A stretch of 64,000 nt of DNA from an uncultured Lachnospiraceae bacterium (GCA_902789555.1 CADAOF010000001.1:125851-189850), one strand, 5' to 3'. Shown: positions 53,714 to 62,903, numbered from the stretch's first letter. Translations and numbers: made by a program. Notes: generated by a model from the sequence alone, not told the origin.

Positions 53714-56068
53714 ATGCCCGGAGAACTTGACAGAATCACTGACGTTACGTCGGAAAATACCGAACTGCCGCAGGAGATCGAGATGATCGCCCAGGAAGGC
53801 AGCCGTCCCGTCAAGGCCGTAAAGGACGAAGACGAGATGCCGCTCAAGCCGCGGATGCAGGATCCGGATGATCTGTTCCGGCAGCTTACCGAGAGCATAA
53901 AGCGCTACCATCCCTCCGACGACATGTCCCTGATCCGCATCGCGTACGAGCTTGCGCGCGAAGCCCACAAGGACCAAAAGCGACATTCCGGCGAGCCCTA
54001 CATCATCCATCCGCTGCACGTTGCCCTGATCCTTTCCGAACTGGAAATGGACAAGGAGTCCATCATTTCCGGACTGCTGCACGACGTCGTCGAAGATACC
54101 GACGTTTCGATCGAAAAGATCCGTGCGCTTTTCGGAGAGGACGTCGCCACGATCGTGGACGGCGTCACAAAACTGACCCGGCTGAATCTCGGTGACGCCG
54201 ACAAGCTGCAGCTGCAGGCGGAGAACCTCCGCAAGATGTTCCTTTCGATGTCGAAAGACATCCGGATCATCATCGTCAAGCTTGCCGACCGTCTGCACAA
54301 TATGCGGACCCTCGAATATCAGAAAGCTGAAAAGCAGCGTGAAAAAGCTGCGGAAACGCTGGACATCTACGCGCCGCTGGCTGACAGACTCGGTATTTTC
54401 CGCGTCAAGATGGAGCTGGACAACCTGAGCCTGGCCTATCTTGAACCGGAGAAATACCTGAAGCTCGTACGGGCCATCGACGAGAAAGCGCATGACCGCG
54501 AAGGATTCATCCAGAACACGGTACAGAGCATTTCCGACCATCTGGCAAAAGCCGGGATCAAGGCACAGGTCTACGGCCGCATCAAGCACATCTTCAGCAT
54601 TTACAAGAAGATGCTCGTGCAGAACAAGACGCTGGATGAGATCTACGATCTGTTTGCCGTGCGCGTGCTCGTGGACACGGTGCAGGACTGCTATGCGGTC
54701 CTCGGCCTGATCCATGAGATCTACACGCCCATGGCCAGCCGCTTCAAGGATTACATCGCCATCCCCAAGGCCAACATGTACCAGTCGCTGCACACGACGG
54801 TCATCGGCAAGGAAGGCCTGCCTTTTGAGATCCAGATCCGTACCTACGAGATGCACAGGACTGCCGAATACGGCGTTGCCGCACACTGGAAATACAAAGA
54901 AGGCCTGACCGGTGAGAACACCAAGGAAGAAGAGAAACTGAACTGGCTGCGTCAGATCCTCGAGTGGCAGCGGGATCTTTCGGACAACACCGAATTCCTG
55001 GACACGATCAAGAGCGACCTGGACATCTTCACGGATACCGTTTACTGCTTCACGCCGAAGGGTGACGTCAAGAACCTGCCCAAAGGCTCGACACCGATCG
55101 ACCTTGCTTACTACATCCACAGTGCCGTCGGCAACAAGATGGTCGGTGCCCGCGTCAACGACAAACTTGTCCCCATCGACTACGTGATCCACAACGGAGA
55201 CAAGGTCGAGATCATTACCTCGCAGAACTCCCGCGGACCGAGCCTGGACTGGCTGAATGTCGTCAAATCAACGCAGGCACGCAACAAGATCCAGCAGTGG
55301 TTTAAGGGCCAGAACAAAGAGGAAAATATCGAAAAAGGCAAGGACATGGTCGCCGCCTACTGCAAGAGCAAGGGCTACGTCCTGTCCGACCTGATGAAGC
55401 CCGAATACCAGCAGAAGGTCATGCGAAAGTACGGCTTCCAGGACTGGAATTCGGTCATGGCTTCCGTCGGCCACGGCGGTCTTAAGGAAGGCCAGGTCGT
55501 CAACAAACTGGTCGAAGAGAAGAAGAAAGACGACGCCAGACACATTACCGATGAGCAGGTCATGGAGGCGGCACAGGAGAGTTCGAAGAAACTCGTCTCC
55601 CGCAACAAGGGCGGCATCATCGTTGAAGGCCTGCAGGACCTTGCCGTACATTTCAGCAAGTGCTGCAGCCCCATTCCCGGCGACGAGATCGTCGGCTTCA
55701 TCACCAGAGGCCGCGGCATTTCGATCCACCGCACGGACTGCGTCAACGTGATCAACATGCCAGCTTCCGAGCGCTCCCGCCTGATCGAAGCAGACTGGGC
55801 AGCTTCAGAGAACGACGCACAGTCCGAACGCTACGTCGCCGACCTGAAGATCTATACCGTGAACCGCATCGGCCTGCTGGCCGATCTGTCACGGGTGCTT
55901 GCGGAGTCGGGCATCGACATCAGCGGCCTGACGACGCACTCCGGCAAGAATGACATTGCGACGATAGAACTGCAGTTCCATACCAAAGGCGTCGAAGAGA
56001 TCAAGACCGTCATGAACAAGATCCGTCAGATCGAAGGGATCCGGGACGTGACCCGTTCCGTGGGGTGA
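53714..56068 (+). CDS. rel: Bifunctional (p)ppGpp synthetase/hydrolase
   Basis: This 784-residue RelA/SpoT homologue has an N-terminal HD hydrolase domain with intact metal motif LLHDVVEDTD, a synthetase domain with RFKDYIAIPKANMYQSLHT (the RxKD motif of bifunctional enzymes) and EIQIRTYEMHRTAEYGVAAHW. A TGS domain (FTPKGDVKNLPKGSTPIDLAY) and a C-terminal ACT domain follow. It makes and breaks the alarmone during starvation. GGAGGG is a strong ribosome binding site. It starts a tightly packed run to hisS. Confidence 0.96.
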   Translation: MPGELDRITDVTSENTELPQEIEMIAQEGSRPVKAVKDEDEMPLKPRMQDPDDLFRQLTESIKRYHPSDDMSLIRIAYELAREAHKDQKRHSGEPYIIHPLHVALILSELEMDKESIISGLLHDVVEDTDVSIEKIRALFGEDVATIVDGVTKLTRLNLGDADKLQLQAENLRKMFLSMSKDIRIIIVKLADRLHNMRTLEYQKAEKQREKAAETLDIYAPLADRLGIFRVKMELDNLSLAYLEPEKYLKLVRAIDEKAHDREGFIQNTVQSISDHLAKAGIKAQVYGRIKHIFSIYKKMLVQNKTLDEIYDLFAVRVLVDTVQDCYAVLGLIHEIYTPMASRFKDYIAIPKANMYQSLHTTVIGKEGLPFEIQIRTYEMHRTAEYGVAAHWKYKEGLTGENTKEEEKLNWLRQILEWQRDLSDNTEFLDTIKSDLDIFTDTVYCFTPKGDVKNLPKGSTPIDLAYYIHSAVGNKMVGARVNDKLVPIDYVIHNGDKVEIITSQNSRGPSLDWLNVVKSTQARNKIQQWFKGQNKEENIEKGKDMVAAYCKSKGYVLSDLMKPEYQQKVMRKYGFQDWNSVMASVGHGGLKEGQVVNKLVEEKKKDDARHITDEQVMEAAQESSKKLVSRNKGGIIVEGLQDLAVHFSKCCSPIPGDEIVGFITRGRGISIHRTDCVNVINMPASERSRLIEADWAASENDAQSERYVADLKIYTVNRIGLLADLSRVLAESGIDISGLTTHSGKNDIATIELQFHTKGVEEIKTVMNKIRQIEGIRDVTRSVG

Positions 56069-56071
56069 GTC

Positions 56072-56719
56072 ATGGGAAAATGCGAAGTCCACTCCGAGGT
56101 GCTCGGCATCGTCGGAACGAATGTCTACCTGCTGACGAATAAGGAAACGTCGGAAGCCGTCATCATCGATCCGGCAGATGACGCGGACAGCATCGTCAGA
56201 CTCTGCGACAAGACCGGCTCCGTTCCGGTCGCGATCCTGCTCACGCACGGCCATTTCGACCATATGGGAGCGGCGGAAGAACTGGCACGAGATCTCGAAC
56301 TGCCGATCTATGCCTACAGCGGTGAAAACGCGCTGATGCGCGATCCCTGGGCAAACGGTTCCGCCTCGCTTGCCGGCTTCCGGACGAGCTGTACGGCCGA
56401 CCGCGAAGTGACCGAAGGCCAGATGCTCAGGCTTGCGGGCTTTAAGATCAAGGTGCTGCACACGCCCGGCCATACCGCCGGCAGCTGCTGCTATTACCTG
56501 CCCGAAGAAAAGATCCTCGTTTCCGGAGACACGCTGTTCCGCGGTTCGTACGGACGCACCGATCTTGAGACCGGCAGCGATGCGGCGATCGTCCGCTCCG
56601 TCCGGCGGCTCCTTAAGGAGATCCCCGATGATACCCTCGTCCTGCCCGGCCACATGGGGCATACGACGATCGCTTTTGAGAAAAAATACAATCCTTTATC
56701 GGAAACATCAGCATGGTAG
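56072..56719 (+). CDS. MBL-fold metallohydrolase (glyoxalase II-like)
   Basis: This 215-residue protein has the metal motif THGHFDHMG, HTPGHTAGS, SGDTLFRGSYGRTD and a final PGHMGHTT. It looks like the short YcbL/glyoxalase II-like group that lies after rel in many Clostridia. Its substrate is probably a thioester but is not known. It begins three bases after rel, and its stop overlaps hemZ by seven bases. Confidence 0.88.
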   Translation: MGKCEVHSEVLGIVGTNVYLLTNKETSEAVIIDPADDADSIVRLCDKTGSVPVAILLTHGHFDHMGAAEELARDLELPIYAYSGENALMRDPWANGSASLAGFRTSCTADREVTEGQMLRLAGFKIKVLHTPGHTAGSCCYYLPEEKILVSGDTLFRGSYGRTDLETGSDAAIVRSVRRLLKEIPDDTLVLPGHMGHTTIAFEKKYNPLSETSAW

Positions 56720-58131
56720 GTTTTTATTTCCCGGACGGGAATGACGAATTCGAATATGACGTTCGGGGGCTGATGACCAGCTTCTTCCCCGGCTGTGAGC
56801 CGGTAAAACTGGCAGGACGGCCCGATGCGGAATTGGCACTGGACTTTGAGCGGATCCTTCGTATCCCTGCTTTTCCGGAGATCACTGACAAGGGTGAGCG
56901 GAAGAACGAGACCAAGCGGGCGTTTTACCGCGAACTGTCGGAAATGACGGGCGGAAAGCAGCTTCCCTGGGGAACGCTGACAGGCATCCGTCCGACAAAG
57001 CTCATCACGCAGTACCTGGAAGCCGGCCATCCTGAGTTCGATACGGCGGAAAGCAAGGGCTTCCGCAGCCTGATGAAGGAAAAGTATCTGATTTCCGACG
57101 AAAAGCTGGATCTTGCCGTCCGCATCGCACGGGAAGAGCAGAAGATCCTTTCCGGGATCGGACCGGACGGCTTCAGCCTCTACTGCGGCATACCGTTTTG
57201 CCCGAGCCGCTGCCTTTACTGCAGCTTTACATCCTATCCGATCCTGAAGTTTGCAGACCGTGTAGACGGGTACATCGGCGCGATGACCGGGGAGATGGAC
57301 GCCGTCTCCGGGATCTTTGCCGGAAAACGGCCGGATACGGTCTATATCGGCGGCGGAACCCCCACGGCGATCACGGCAGACCAGCTGGACAGAGTCATCT
57401 CGGCCGTGGAAGAGCGTTTTGACCTCAGCGGCATCAGGGAATTTACGGTGGAAGCCGGACGCCCGGACAGCATTACGAAAGAAAAACTCGACGTTCTGAA
57501 GAAACACCGCGTGGACCGGATCTCGGTCAATCCCCAGACGATGAACGATGAAACACTCGTCAGGATCGGCAGACTCCATACGGTCGGCGATATCGTCAGG
57601 GCATTTCATCTTGTCCGTGACGCCGGCTTTGAAAATATCAACATGGATCTGATCCTCGGGCTTCCCGGTGAAGGTCCTGCCGAAGTGGAAAACACGATGA
57701 GGCAGATCGAGACGCTTCGGCCGGATTCTCTGACGATCCACGCCCTGGCTGTCAAGCGTGCTTCTCGCCTCAAGATGGAGGCCGTCGGAACCGTCATTCC
57801 GGGACCCGGCCAGATCGATTCCGAAGCCATGATGCGGATTGCTTCGGAAGGCGCGGAATCGATGGGGCTCGTTCCGTACTACCTGTACCGGCAGAAAAAC
57901 ATGGCCGGCAATTTGGAAAATGTCGGTTACGCGAAGCCGGGAAAAGCCGGTCTGTACAACATTCTGATCATGGAAGAAAAGCAGAGCATTGCCGCGCTCG
58001 GTGCCGGAACGGTAAGCAAGGCCGTGCATCCGGACGGACGGATCGAACGGGCCGACGACGTGAAGGATCTGAAAGAATATGTCGATCGCATCGATGAGAT
58101 GATCGAAAGGAAGAAAGAATTATGGCACTGA
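56713..58131 (+). CDS. hemZ: Oxygen-independent coproporphyrinogen dehydrogenase HemZ (radical SAM)
   Basis: This 472-residue radical SAM protein has the cluster motif CGIPFCPSRCLYC (C-x3-C-x2-C), preceded by a roughly 150-residue N-terminal domain with GTLTGIRPTKL, which is specific to HemZ. YIGGGTPTAI and VEAGRPDSIT follow. The family acts on porphyrinogens under anaerobic conditions, although not every HemZ homologue has been tested. Other haem genes are absent here. The ATG overlaps the previous stop (ATGGTAG), and the gene's last ten bases overlap hisS. Confidence 0.9.
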   Translation: MVGFYFPDGNDEFEYDVRGLMTSFFPGCEPVKLAGRPDAELALDFERILRIPAFPEITDKGERKNETKRAFYRELSEMTGGKQLPWGTLTGIRPTKLITQYLEAGHPEFDTAESKGFRSLMKEKYLISDEKLDLAVRIAREEQKILSGIGPDGFSLYCGIPFCPSRCLYCSFTSYPILKFADRVDGYIGAMTGEMDAVSGIFAGKRPDTVYIGGGTPTAITADQLDRVISAVEERFDLSGIREFTVEAGRPDSITKEKLDVLKKHRVDRISVNPQTMNDETLVRIGRLHTVGDIVRAFHLVRDAGFENINMDLILGLPGEGPAEVENTMRQIETLRPDSLTIHALAVKRASRLKMEAVGTVIPGPGQIDSEAMMRIASEGAESMGLVPYYLYRQKNMAGNLENVGYAKPGKAGLYNILIMEEKQSIAALGAGTVSKAVHPDGRIERADDVKDLKEYVDRIDEMIERKKELWH

Positions 58132-59393
58132 CAAAAAATCCGGTTACCGGAATGAAGGATATCCTGCCGCGTGAGATGGTCATCCGGGATTACCTGATCG
58201 GCCTGATCAAGAGCACATATGAAAGTTTCGGCTATACCCCGATCGAAACCCCTGTGGTGGAATCGCTCGGAAATTTGCTGAGCAAGCAGGGCGGGGACAA
58301 CGAAAAACTCATCTTCAAGGTGCTGAAACGCGGCGAAAAACTGAAGATCGGTGAAGCGAAGACCGAAGAGGATCTTTCCGACAGCGGGCTCCGCTACGAC
58401 CTGACCGTTCCGCTCGTCCGCTATTATTCCGCACACGCTGCGCAGCTGCCGAAGCCCTTCAAGGCGCTGCAGATCGGTCCTGTCTTCCGTGCCGACAGAC
58501 CGCAGCGCGGCCGTTTCCGCGAGTTCTACCAGTGCGACATCGACATTCTCGGCGAAGGCACGAACGCGGCAGAGACGGATCTTTTGCTTGCGACTTCCAC
58601 GCTGATGGGAAAACTCGGTTTTGAGGGCTTCATCCTGCACATCAACGACCGCCGCATTCTTAAGGCCATGGCAGCTGCCTGCGGCGTTGCTCCTGAAGAC
58701 TGCGACCGGGCCTTCATTACGCTGGATAAGATGGACAAGATCGGTCTTGACGGCGTACTGAACGAAATGCGTGAAAACGGCTTTTCGGAAAATGTCGCCG
58801 AAGCCTTCCGCAGCCTTTTCACTGCGCTGGAAGGCGCAGAAGACAAACTTGCATCGCTTGAAACCTTCCTGAAAGAAAAAGCGGAGACCGTCACGCAGGC
58901 AAAAGCTGAAGAAGAGATCGCGAATCTCCGCCGCATCATCGCCAATGTCGGCGCCGCAGCAACGGTGGACTTCGAGATCCGTTTCGATCCCACTCTCGTA
59001 CGCGGCATGGGCTACTATACCGGTCCCATTTTTGAGATCGAACTTGCCGGCCTGGGTGCTGCTTCCGGCGGCGGCGGACGCTATGATGAGCTTGTCGGCA
59101 AATTCACGGGGCAAAACGTTCCGGCCTGCGGCATTTCCGTCGGCTTTGAACGCATCATTACCATTCTGCTCGAAAACGGTTTTACCGTGCCCGGGCAGCG
59201 TGAAAAGACCGCATTTCTCGTTGAAAAAGGCGTTTCCGAAGAAAGAATGGCGGAGATCAGGCGTGAGGCGGCTGCGCTCCGCGAGACCGGCTGCGACGTT
59301 CTCGTTACCGTGATGAATAAGAACAAGAAATTCCAGAAAGATCAGCTTTCCCAGGAAGGCTGGACACAGTACCGGGAGTTCTTCGCCCGTTGA
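58122..59393 (+). CDS. hisS: Histidyl-tRNA synthetase
   Basis: This 423-residue class II synthetase has motif 2 in RPQRGRFREFYQCDIDILG, histidine-specific RGMGYYTGPIFEI, motif 3 GGGGRYDELV...CGISVGFER and a C-terminal anticodon-binding domain. It attaches histidine to tRNA-His. The start MALTKNPVTGMKDILP is typical. It overlaps hemZ by ten bases, so translation is probably coupled. aspS, a common neighbour, is absent. Confidence 0.96.
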   Translation: MALTKNPVTGMKDILPREMVIRDYLIGLIKSTYESFGYTPIETPVVESLGNLLSKQGGDNEKLIFKVLKRGEKLKIGEAKTEEDLSDSGLRYDLTVPLVRYYSAHAAQLPKPFKALQIGPVFRADRPQRGRFREFYQCDIDILGEGTNAAETDLLLATSTLMGKLGFEGFILHINDRRILKAMAAACGVAPEDCDRAFITLDKMDKIGLDGVLNEMRENGFSENVAEAFRSLFTALEGAEDKLASLETFLKEKAETVTQAKAEEEIANLRRIIANVGAAATVDFEIRFDPTLVRGMGYYTGPIFEIELAGLGAASGGGGRYDELVGKFTGQNVPACGISVGFERIITILLENGFTVPGQREKTAFLVEKGVSEERMAEIRREAAALRETGCDVLVTVMNKNKKFQKDQLSQEGWTQYREFFAR

Positions 59394-59402
59394 GGAGACG
59401 AA

Positions 59403-60119
59403 ATGTCAGAGGAATCGAAAGCTCCGGCAGGGATGCCGGATCCGGAAGAGAAACGTGAAGCGGAAAAAAAGAAAAAGAAGGTAGGACGCAAGGCTGCCGG
59501 GGCCGCCGTGGCCTTTACGGCTGCCGTCGGCGTCTTCTTCAGCAGCCTCTTCGGGTCGCCGAACGACCTTCTTGCCGATCCTTCCGCAACGGAACCGCCC
59601 GCGATCGTCATGGACATTTCATCCGATGACGAAGCGGAAGAAGAGCAGGAGACCCAGGAAGAGAATACCGAGAAACCCGGCTTTTTCGCAAGGATCCGCA
59701 TGATGATCCTGCGGCTGCCGCTCTTCGTGCGCGTAGCGATCGGACTGCCCCTGTGGGCGCTCGGCTGGCTCGTTACGCAGGCTTTTGCCGCGCTGTGGAA
59801 CCTGTTCCTTGCGCCGGTAGCAGGTCACATCCTGACGTTCCTCCTGATGGCGCTCGTCCTCCTGGCCGTCATGACGCTGCTCGTAAAAACGGCTTTTCCG
59901 GACCTGCCGCTCAAGGAGATCCTGTCCCGTCCGAACATCCTGACCGTCATCGTTTCCTGCGTGCTGTTCTGCATTTTCAACATCGTCATGGGACAGCGGG
60001 ACGACAGTTTCGCGAGGTGGGAACCGCTGATCCGTTTCGGCGAAGGTGCATTCATCCTTCTTCTGATCATGGTCCGGATGGCATTCCGAAAGAGGAAACT
60101 TGCTGCAGCAGCGGTATGA
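59403..60119 (+). CDS. Membrane protein of unknown function
   Basis: This 238-residue protein starts with a charged, lysine-rich segment (residues 10-28). A hydrophobic stretch (GAAVAFTAAVGVFFSSLFG, about 33-51) is followed by an Asp/Glu-rich linker (about 73-90, ISSDDEAEEEQETQEE) and three or four further helices (about 107-133, 139-160, 175-194, 213-230). I do not recognise the family. If the first helix is inserted with the lysine-rich end inside, the acidic linker faces outward (inference). It follows hisS by nine bases, so it belongs to that operon. Confidence 0.75.
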   Translation: MSEESKAPAGMPDPEEKREAEKKKKKVGRKAAGAAVAFTAAVGVFFSSLFGSPNDLLADPSATEPPAIVMDISSDDEAEEEQETQEENTEKPGFFARIRMMILRLPLFVRVAIGLPLWALGWLVTQAFAALWNLFLAPVAGHILTFLLMALVLLAVMTLLVKTAFPDLPLKEILSRPNILTVIVSCVLFCIFNIVMGQRDDSFARWEPLIRFGEGAFILLLIMVRMAFRKRKLAAAAV

Positions 60120-60128
60120 GAAACCAAA

Positions 60129-60158
60129 TAAAAAGGCGGCTGATGCCGCCTTTTTCTT
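60129..60158. terminator. Bidirectional intrinsic terminator
   Basis: AAAAAGGCGGC pairs with GCCGCCTTTTT across a 4-base loop. It ends the long plus-strand unit and the converging DUF1846 gene. Confidence 0.9.
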
Positions 60159-60172
60159 ATGTTTCTTCCTTA

Positions 60173-61660
60173 TCAGGTCTTGTGATAGAGTTTCTTTGTC
60201 TGATGCTTCGGTTCGCAGGTCAGGTGGATGCCGAGTTTCTTATAAATGTTCGTATCGACCTGGGACAGGATGACCGTGGAGTGGGCTTCACAGCCTTTCA
60301 GATTGGAAAGCTGTTCCATGGCCTGCTCTGCGATGGGATCCGTGCTGGCGCAGATGGAAAGTGCGATCAGGACTTCGTCGGTATGCAGACGGGGATTGTG
60401 ATTGCCCAGATGTGCCGTCTTCAAGTGGCAGATCGGCTCGATGACATCCCTTGCCATCAGCAGCTTTACGTGAGGGATCCCGCCGAGATCCTTCAGCGCA
60501 TTCAGCAGGCAGGCAGAAGCCGCGCCGAGAAGAGGAGAGGTCTTGCCTGTGATGATGCGGCCGTCGTTCAGTTCGATGGCCATGGCCGGTCCCTGCGTCT
60601 TCTCCGACTTGTCAAGCGCGGCCTTGACGACCTTGCGGTCCTCGACCGTGATCCCGCCCTGCTGCATGATCAGGCGGATCTTCGCAATGATCTCGTCGGA
60701 ACCGTAGCCGATGCGCTTGTCACAGAGCGCACCATAGTAGCGGCGGATGATCTCCTGTTTGGCTGCTTCGCGGACTACGTAATCGTTGATGATGCAGTGC
60801 CCCGCCATGTTGACGCCCATATCGGTCGGAGACAGATAAGGGCACTTTCCGTAGATCTGGCGGAAAATGGCCTGCAGCACGGGGAAGATCTCCACGTCGC
60901 GGTTGTAATTGACCGTCGTCACGCCGTAGGCTTCCAGATGGAAGGGATCGATCATGTTCACGTCGTCAAGATCTGCCGTAGCGGCTTCATAAGCCAGATT
61001 GACCGGATGCTTCAGCGGAAGATTCCAAATGGGGAAGGTCTCGAACTTCGCATAGCCCGCCTTGACACCGTGCTTGTTTTCATGATAGAGCTGGCTGAGG
61101 CAGGTCGCCATCTTGCCGCTTCCCGGTCCCGGCGCCGTAACAACGACCAGTTCGCGGCTCGTTTCAATGTAATCGTTCTTGCCGAAACCGTTCTCACTGA
61201 CGATGTTTTCCACGTCGAGCGGATAGCCGGCAATGGGATAGTGGTGATAGCATTTCACGCCCAGATTGACAAGGCGGGTATAAAAGACGTCCGCGGCAGG
61301 CTGGCCGGAGTACTGAGTAAGAACCACGCTGCCGACGGTCAGGCCGTTGCCCCGGAATGCGTCGATGAGACGGAGCACATCCAGATCATAGGTGATGCCG
61401 AGGTCGCCGCGCACCTTGTTTTTCTCGATGTCGTTGGCATTGATGACGATGACGATCTCAGCCTTATCGGCCAGCTGCATCAGCATCTTGATCTTACTGT
61501 CGGGCTGGAAGCCGGGCAGGACGCGCGACGCATGATAATCGTCAAACAGCTTGCCGCCGAATTCCATGTAAAGTTTTCCGCCGAACTGCTCGATCCGCTC
61601 GCGGATCATTGCCGACTGTTTCTGCAAATAGAGGTCGTTGTCAAAGCCGATGGCAAACAT
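60173..61660 (-). CDS. DUF1846 domain-containing protein
   Basis: This 495-residue cytosolic protein begins MFAIGFDNDLYLQKQSAMIRERI, typical of DUF1846. It has a P-loop-like APGPGSGKMATCLSQLYHE (about 176-194), KAGYAKFETFPIWNLPLKHPVN, and LSPTDMGVNMAGHCI. The conserved motifs suggest binding of a nucleotide or a phosphate. No reaction has been established that I can name. GGGAGGTGA provides a strong ribosome binding site, and it is a single-gene unit with its own promoter and terminator. Confidence 0.9.
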   Translation of the reverse strand: MFAIGFDNDLYLQKQSAMIRERIEQFGGKLYMEFGGKLFDDYHASRVLPGFQPDSKIKMLMQLADKAEIVIVINANDIEKNKVRGDLGITYDLDVLRLIDAFRGNGLTVGSVVLTQYSGQPAADVFYTRLVNLGVKCYHHYPIAGYPLDVENIVSENGFGKNDYIETSRELVVVTAPGPGSGKMATCLSQLYHENKHGVKAGYAKFETFPIWNLPLKHPVNLAYEAATADLDDVNMIDPFHLEAYGVTTVNYNRDVEIFPVLQAIFRQIYGKCPYLSPTDMGVNMAGHCIINDYVVREAAKQEIIRRYYGALCDKRIGYGSDEIIAKIRLIMQQGGITVEDRKVVKAALDKSEKTQGPAMAIELNDGRIITGKTSPLLGAASACLLNALKDLGGIPHVKLLMARDVIEPICHLKTAHLGNHNPRLHTDEVLIALSICASTDPIAEQAMEQLSNLKGCEAHSTVILSQVDTNIYKKLGIHLTCEPKHQTKKLYHKT

Positions 61661-61692
61661 GGATCACCTCCCGGAATCTTTTTTTCTTTTTC

Positions 61693-61720
61693 ATCTTAAC
61701 CCTGCGGAGCGATTTGTCAA
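61693..61720 (-). promoter_or_regulatory. Promoter of the DUF1846 gene
   Basis: On the minus strand TTGACA (61715-61720), 16 bp, TAAGAT (61693-61698). Confidence 0.75.
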
Positions 61721-61772
61721 GAAAAATCCGCAAAGAGCACCTTGCTGGACGGCAGACTGCCCGGCACCCGGG

Positions 61773-62663
61773 TCAGCAGACATGCAGCCCGTTCTGCGGA
61801 TCATAGCGGTACAGTTCGTCTGACAGGACAAGAAGGGAGTCGTTTAATTCCCGGTTTGAAGCGCGGATAAGGCGCTTCAGCTCCGACAGGTTATCAGCAC
61901 TTTTTTCAGGAAGGATCAGCAGTTCGTGAACGCTTGAAGGCAGAAGATAATAGGGACCGAATCGGCGGCAGATCTTTTCCGGTACGCCGGGATAAAGAAT
62001 GACGGAGGCGCCGAAGCGTGATGCACTGTTGGTAAGTACGAGAAAAGAACTGCCGGAAGACGAAGCCGCAAGGCCGGCAACATGTCTGCCGGCGTCGGGG
62101 AGTCCGGCGGCAAGCCTGTCCAGATAGACGGACAAAGGATAAACGAAAGCCGGCAGGCGTTCCCCGGAAACGGATACGGCGGCTTTCAGCATGGCTTCGT
62201 CAGACATTTTGAAACGGTTGGCTGTCTCTCTTGTTACGATGGAATCATCCGGATCGCTGCCGCTGCCCGGCAGGGCTGCCGTAAAGAAGAAAAGCATTTC
62301 ATGAAAAACGGCATGAGGAAGGATCGGAAGGACGCCGCGGTACAGGCGGAGTGAAGCCGGACGGAAACCGAGTCCTTCTGCGAACGCCCTGCGGTCGGTA
62401 AAATCAGAGGCGGTACAGAAGGGATGCAGTGTTTCAGCGGAATAGACGGACAAGATGCGTCTGATGATCTCATTTACGGAAACGCCCTGCAGATAAGCCT
62501 CGAAAAAGCGGGCCAGGGATACTGAAGGATAAAGAACGTCTGCAGGCGTACGCATCGTGACCCGGAAGCTGCCTTCCGACTCCGTCAGTTCAACATCTGC
62601 AGCTGTTGGCAGTTCTTCTTTCAGCAGTTCCTGTATCTGAATGCAGAATCGTGGATAAAGCAT
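61773..62663 (-). CDS. DUF5688 family protein
   Basis: This 296-residue protein matches the DUF5688 pattern of Lachnospiraceae: a central segment of low conservation and the C-terminal signature LVLTNSASRFGASVILYPGV, then YYLLPSSVHELLILPEKS, then LVLSDELYRYDPQ. The N terminus includes VLYPSVSLARFFEAYLQGVSVNEII. There are no membrane helices and no catalytic motif that I can recognise. In this family many copies per genome are common, often near plasmid-like or mobile regions, but here only one is seen. The ATG follows GGAGAA. tRNA-Arg lies 81 bases upstream on the same strand. Confidence 0.75.
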   Translation of the reverse strand: MLYPRFCIQIQELLKEELPTAADVELTESEGSFRVTMRTPADVLYPSVSLARFFEAYLQGVSVNEIIRRILSVYSAETLHPFCTASDFTDRRAFAEGLGFRPASLRLYRGVLPILPHAVFHEMLFFFTAALPGSGSDPDDSIVTRETANRFKMSDEAMLKAAVSVSGERLPAFVYPLSVYLDRLAAGLPDAGRHVAGLAASSSGSSFLVLTNSASRFGASVILYPGVPEKICRRFGPYYLLPSSVHELLILPEKSADNLSELKRLIRASNRELNDSLLVLSDELYRYDPQNGLHVC

Positions 62664-62744
62664 TTATTCTCCTTTCAGACATCAAAAAAAGCCTGTGAGG
62701 TATCCGCCCGCAAGATCCGCAAGGTAAAAAGAGAGAAAAGAAAA

Positions 62745-62816
62745 TACACCAGATAGGAATCGAACCTACGTCTGTGGCTCCGGAGGCCGCCGCTCTATCC
62801 ACTGAGCTACTGGTGC
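62745..62816 (-). tRNA. tRNA-Arg (anticodon CCG)
   Basis: The 72-nt cloverleaf has acceptor GCACCAG/CTGGTGT with G1-U72, D arm GCTC...GAGC, anticodon loop CTCCGGA, a 4-base variable loop and T arm GTAGG/CCTAT. The anticodon stem GCGGC/GCCAC has one C-A mismatch. Discriminator A, no encoded CCA. The mismatch alone does not suggest a pseudogene. Confidence 0.92.
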
Positions 62817-62826
62817 GAACGGCAGT

Positions 62827-62855
62827 ATCATACAACACTTCCGGCTAAATCGCAA
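62827..62855 (-). promoter_or_regulatory. Promoter of tRNA-Arg
   Basis: On the minus strand TTGCGA (62850-62855), 17 bp, TATGAT (62827-62832), ending ten bases before the tRNA. Confidence 0.75.
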
Positions 62856-62874
62856 GTGCATTACGAAAAACTTT

Positions 62875-62903
62875 TTGACATTTATCCGCATGTTCTGTAT
62901 AAT
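62875..62903 (+). promoter_or_regulatory. Promoter of the last gene
   Basis: TTGACA (62875-62880), 17 bp, TATAAT (62898-62903), a perfect consensus. It is divergent from tRNA-Arg. Confidence 0.85.

Noticed and set aside
51641-55192. A 1183-codon open frame on the minus strand across dnaE, pfkA and rel
   Set aside because: It lies antisense to three clear, conserved genes, has no recognisable domain and no ribosome binding site. Long antisense frames arise here because the sense genes avoid TTA, CTA and TCA codons.
62745-62816. tRNA-Arg as a pseudogene because of a C-A mismatch in the anticodon stem and a 4-base variable loop
   Set aside because: All other arms are intact, and a consensus promoter stands directly upstream.
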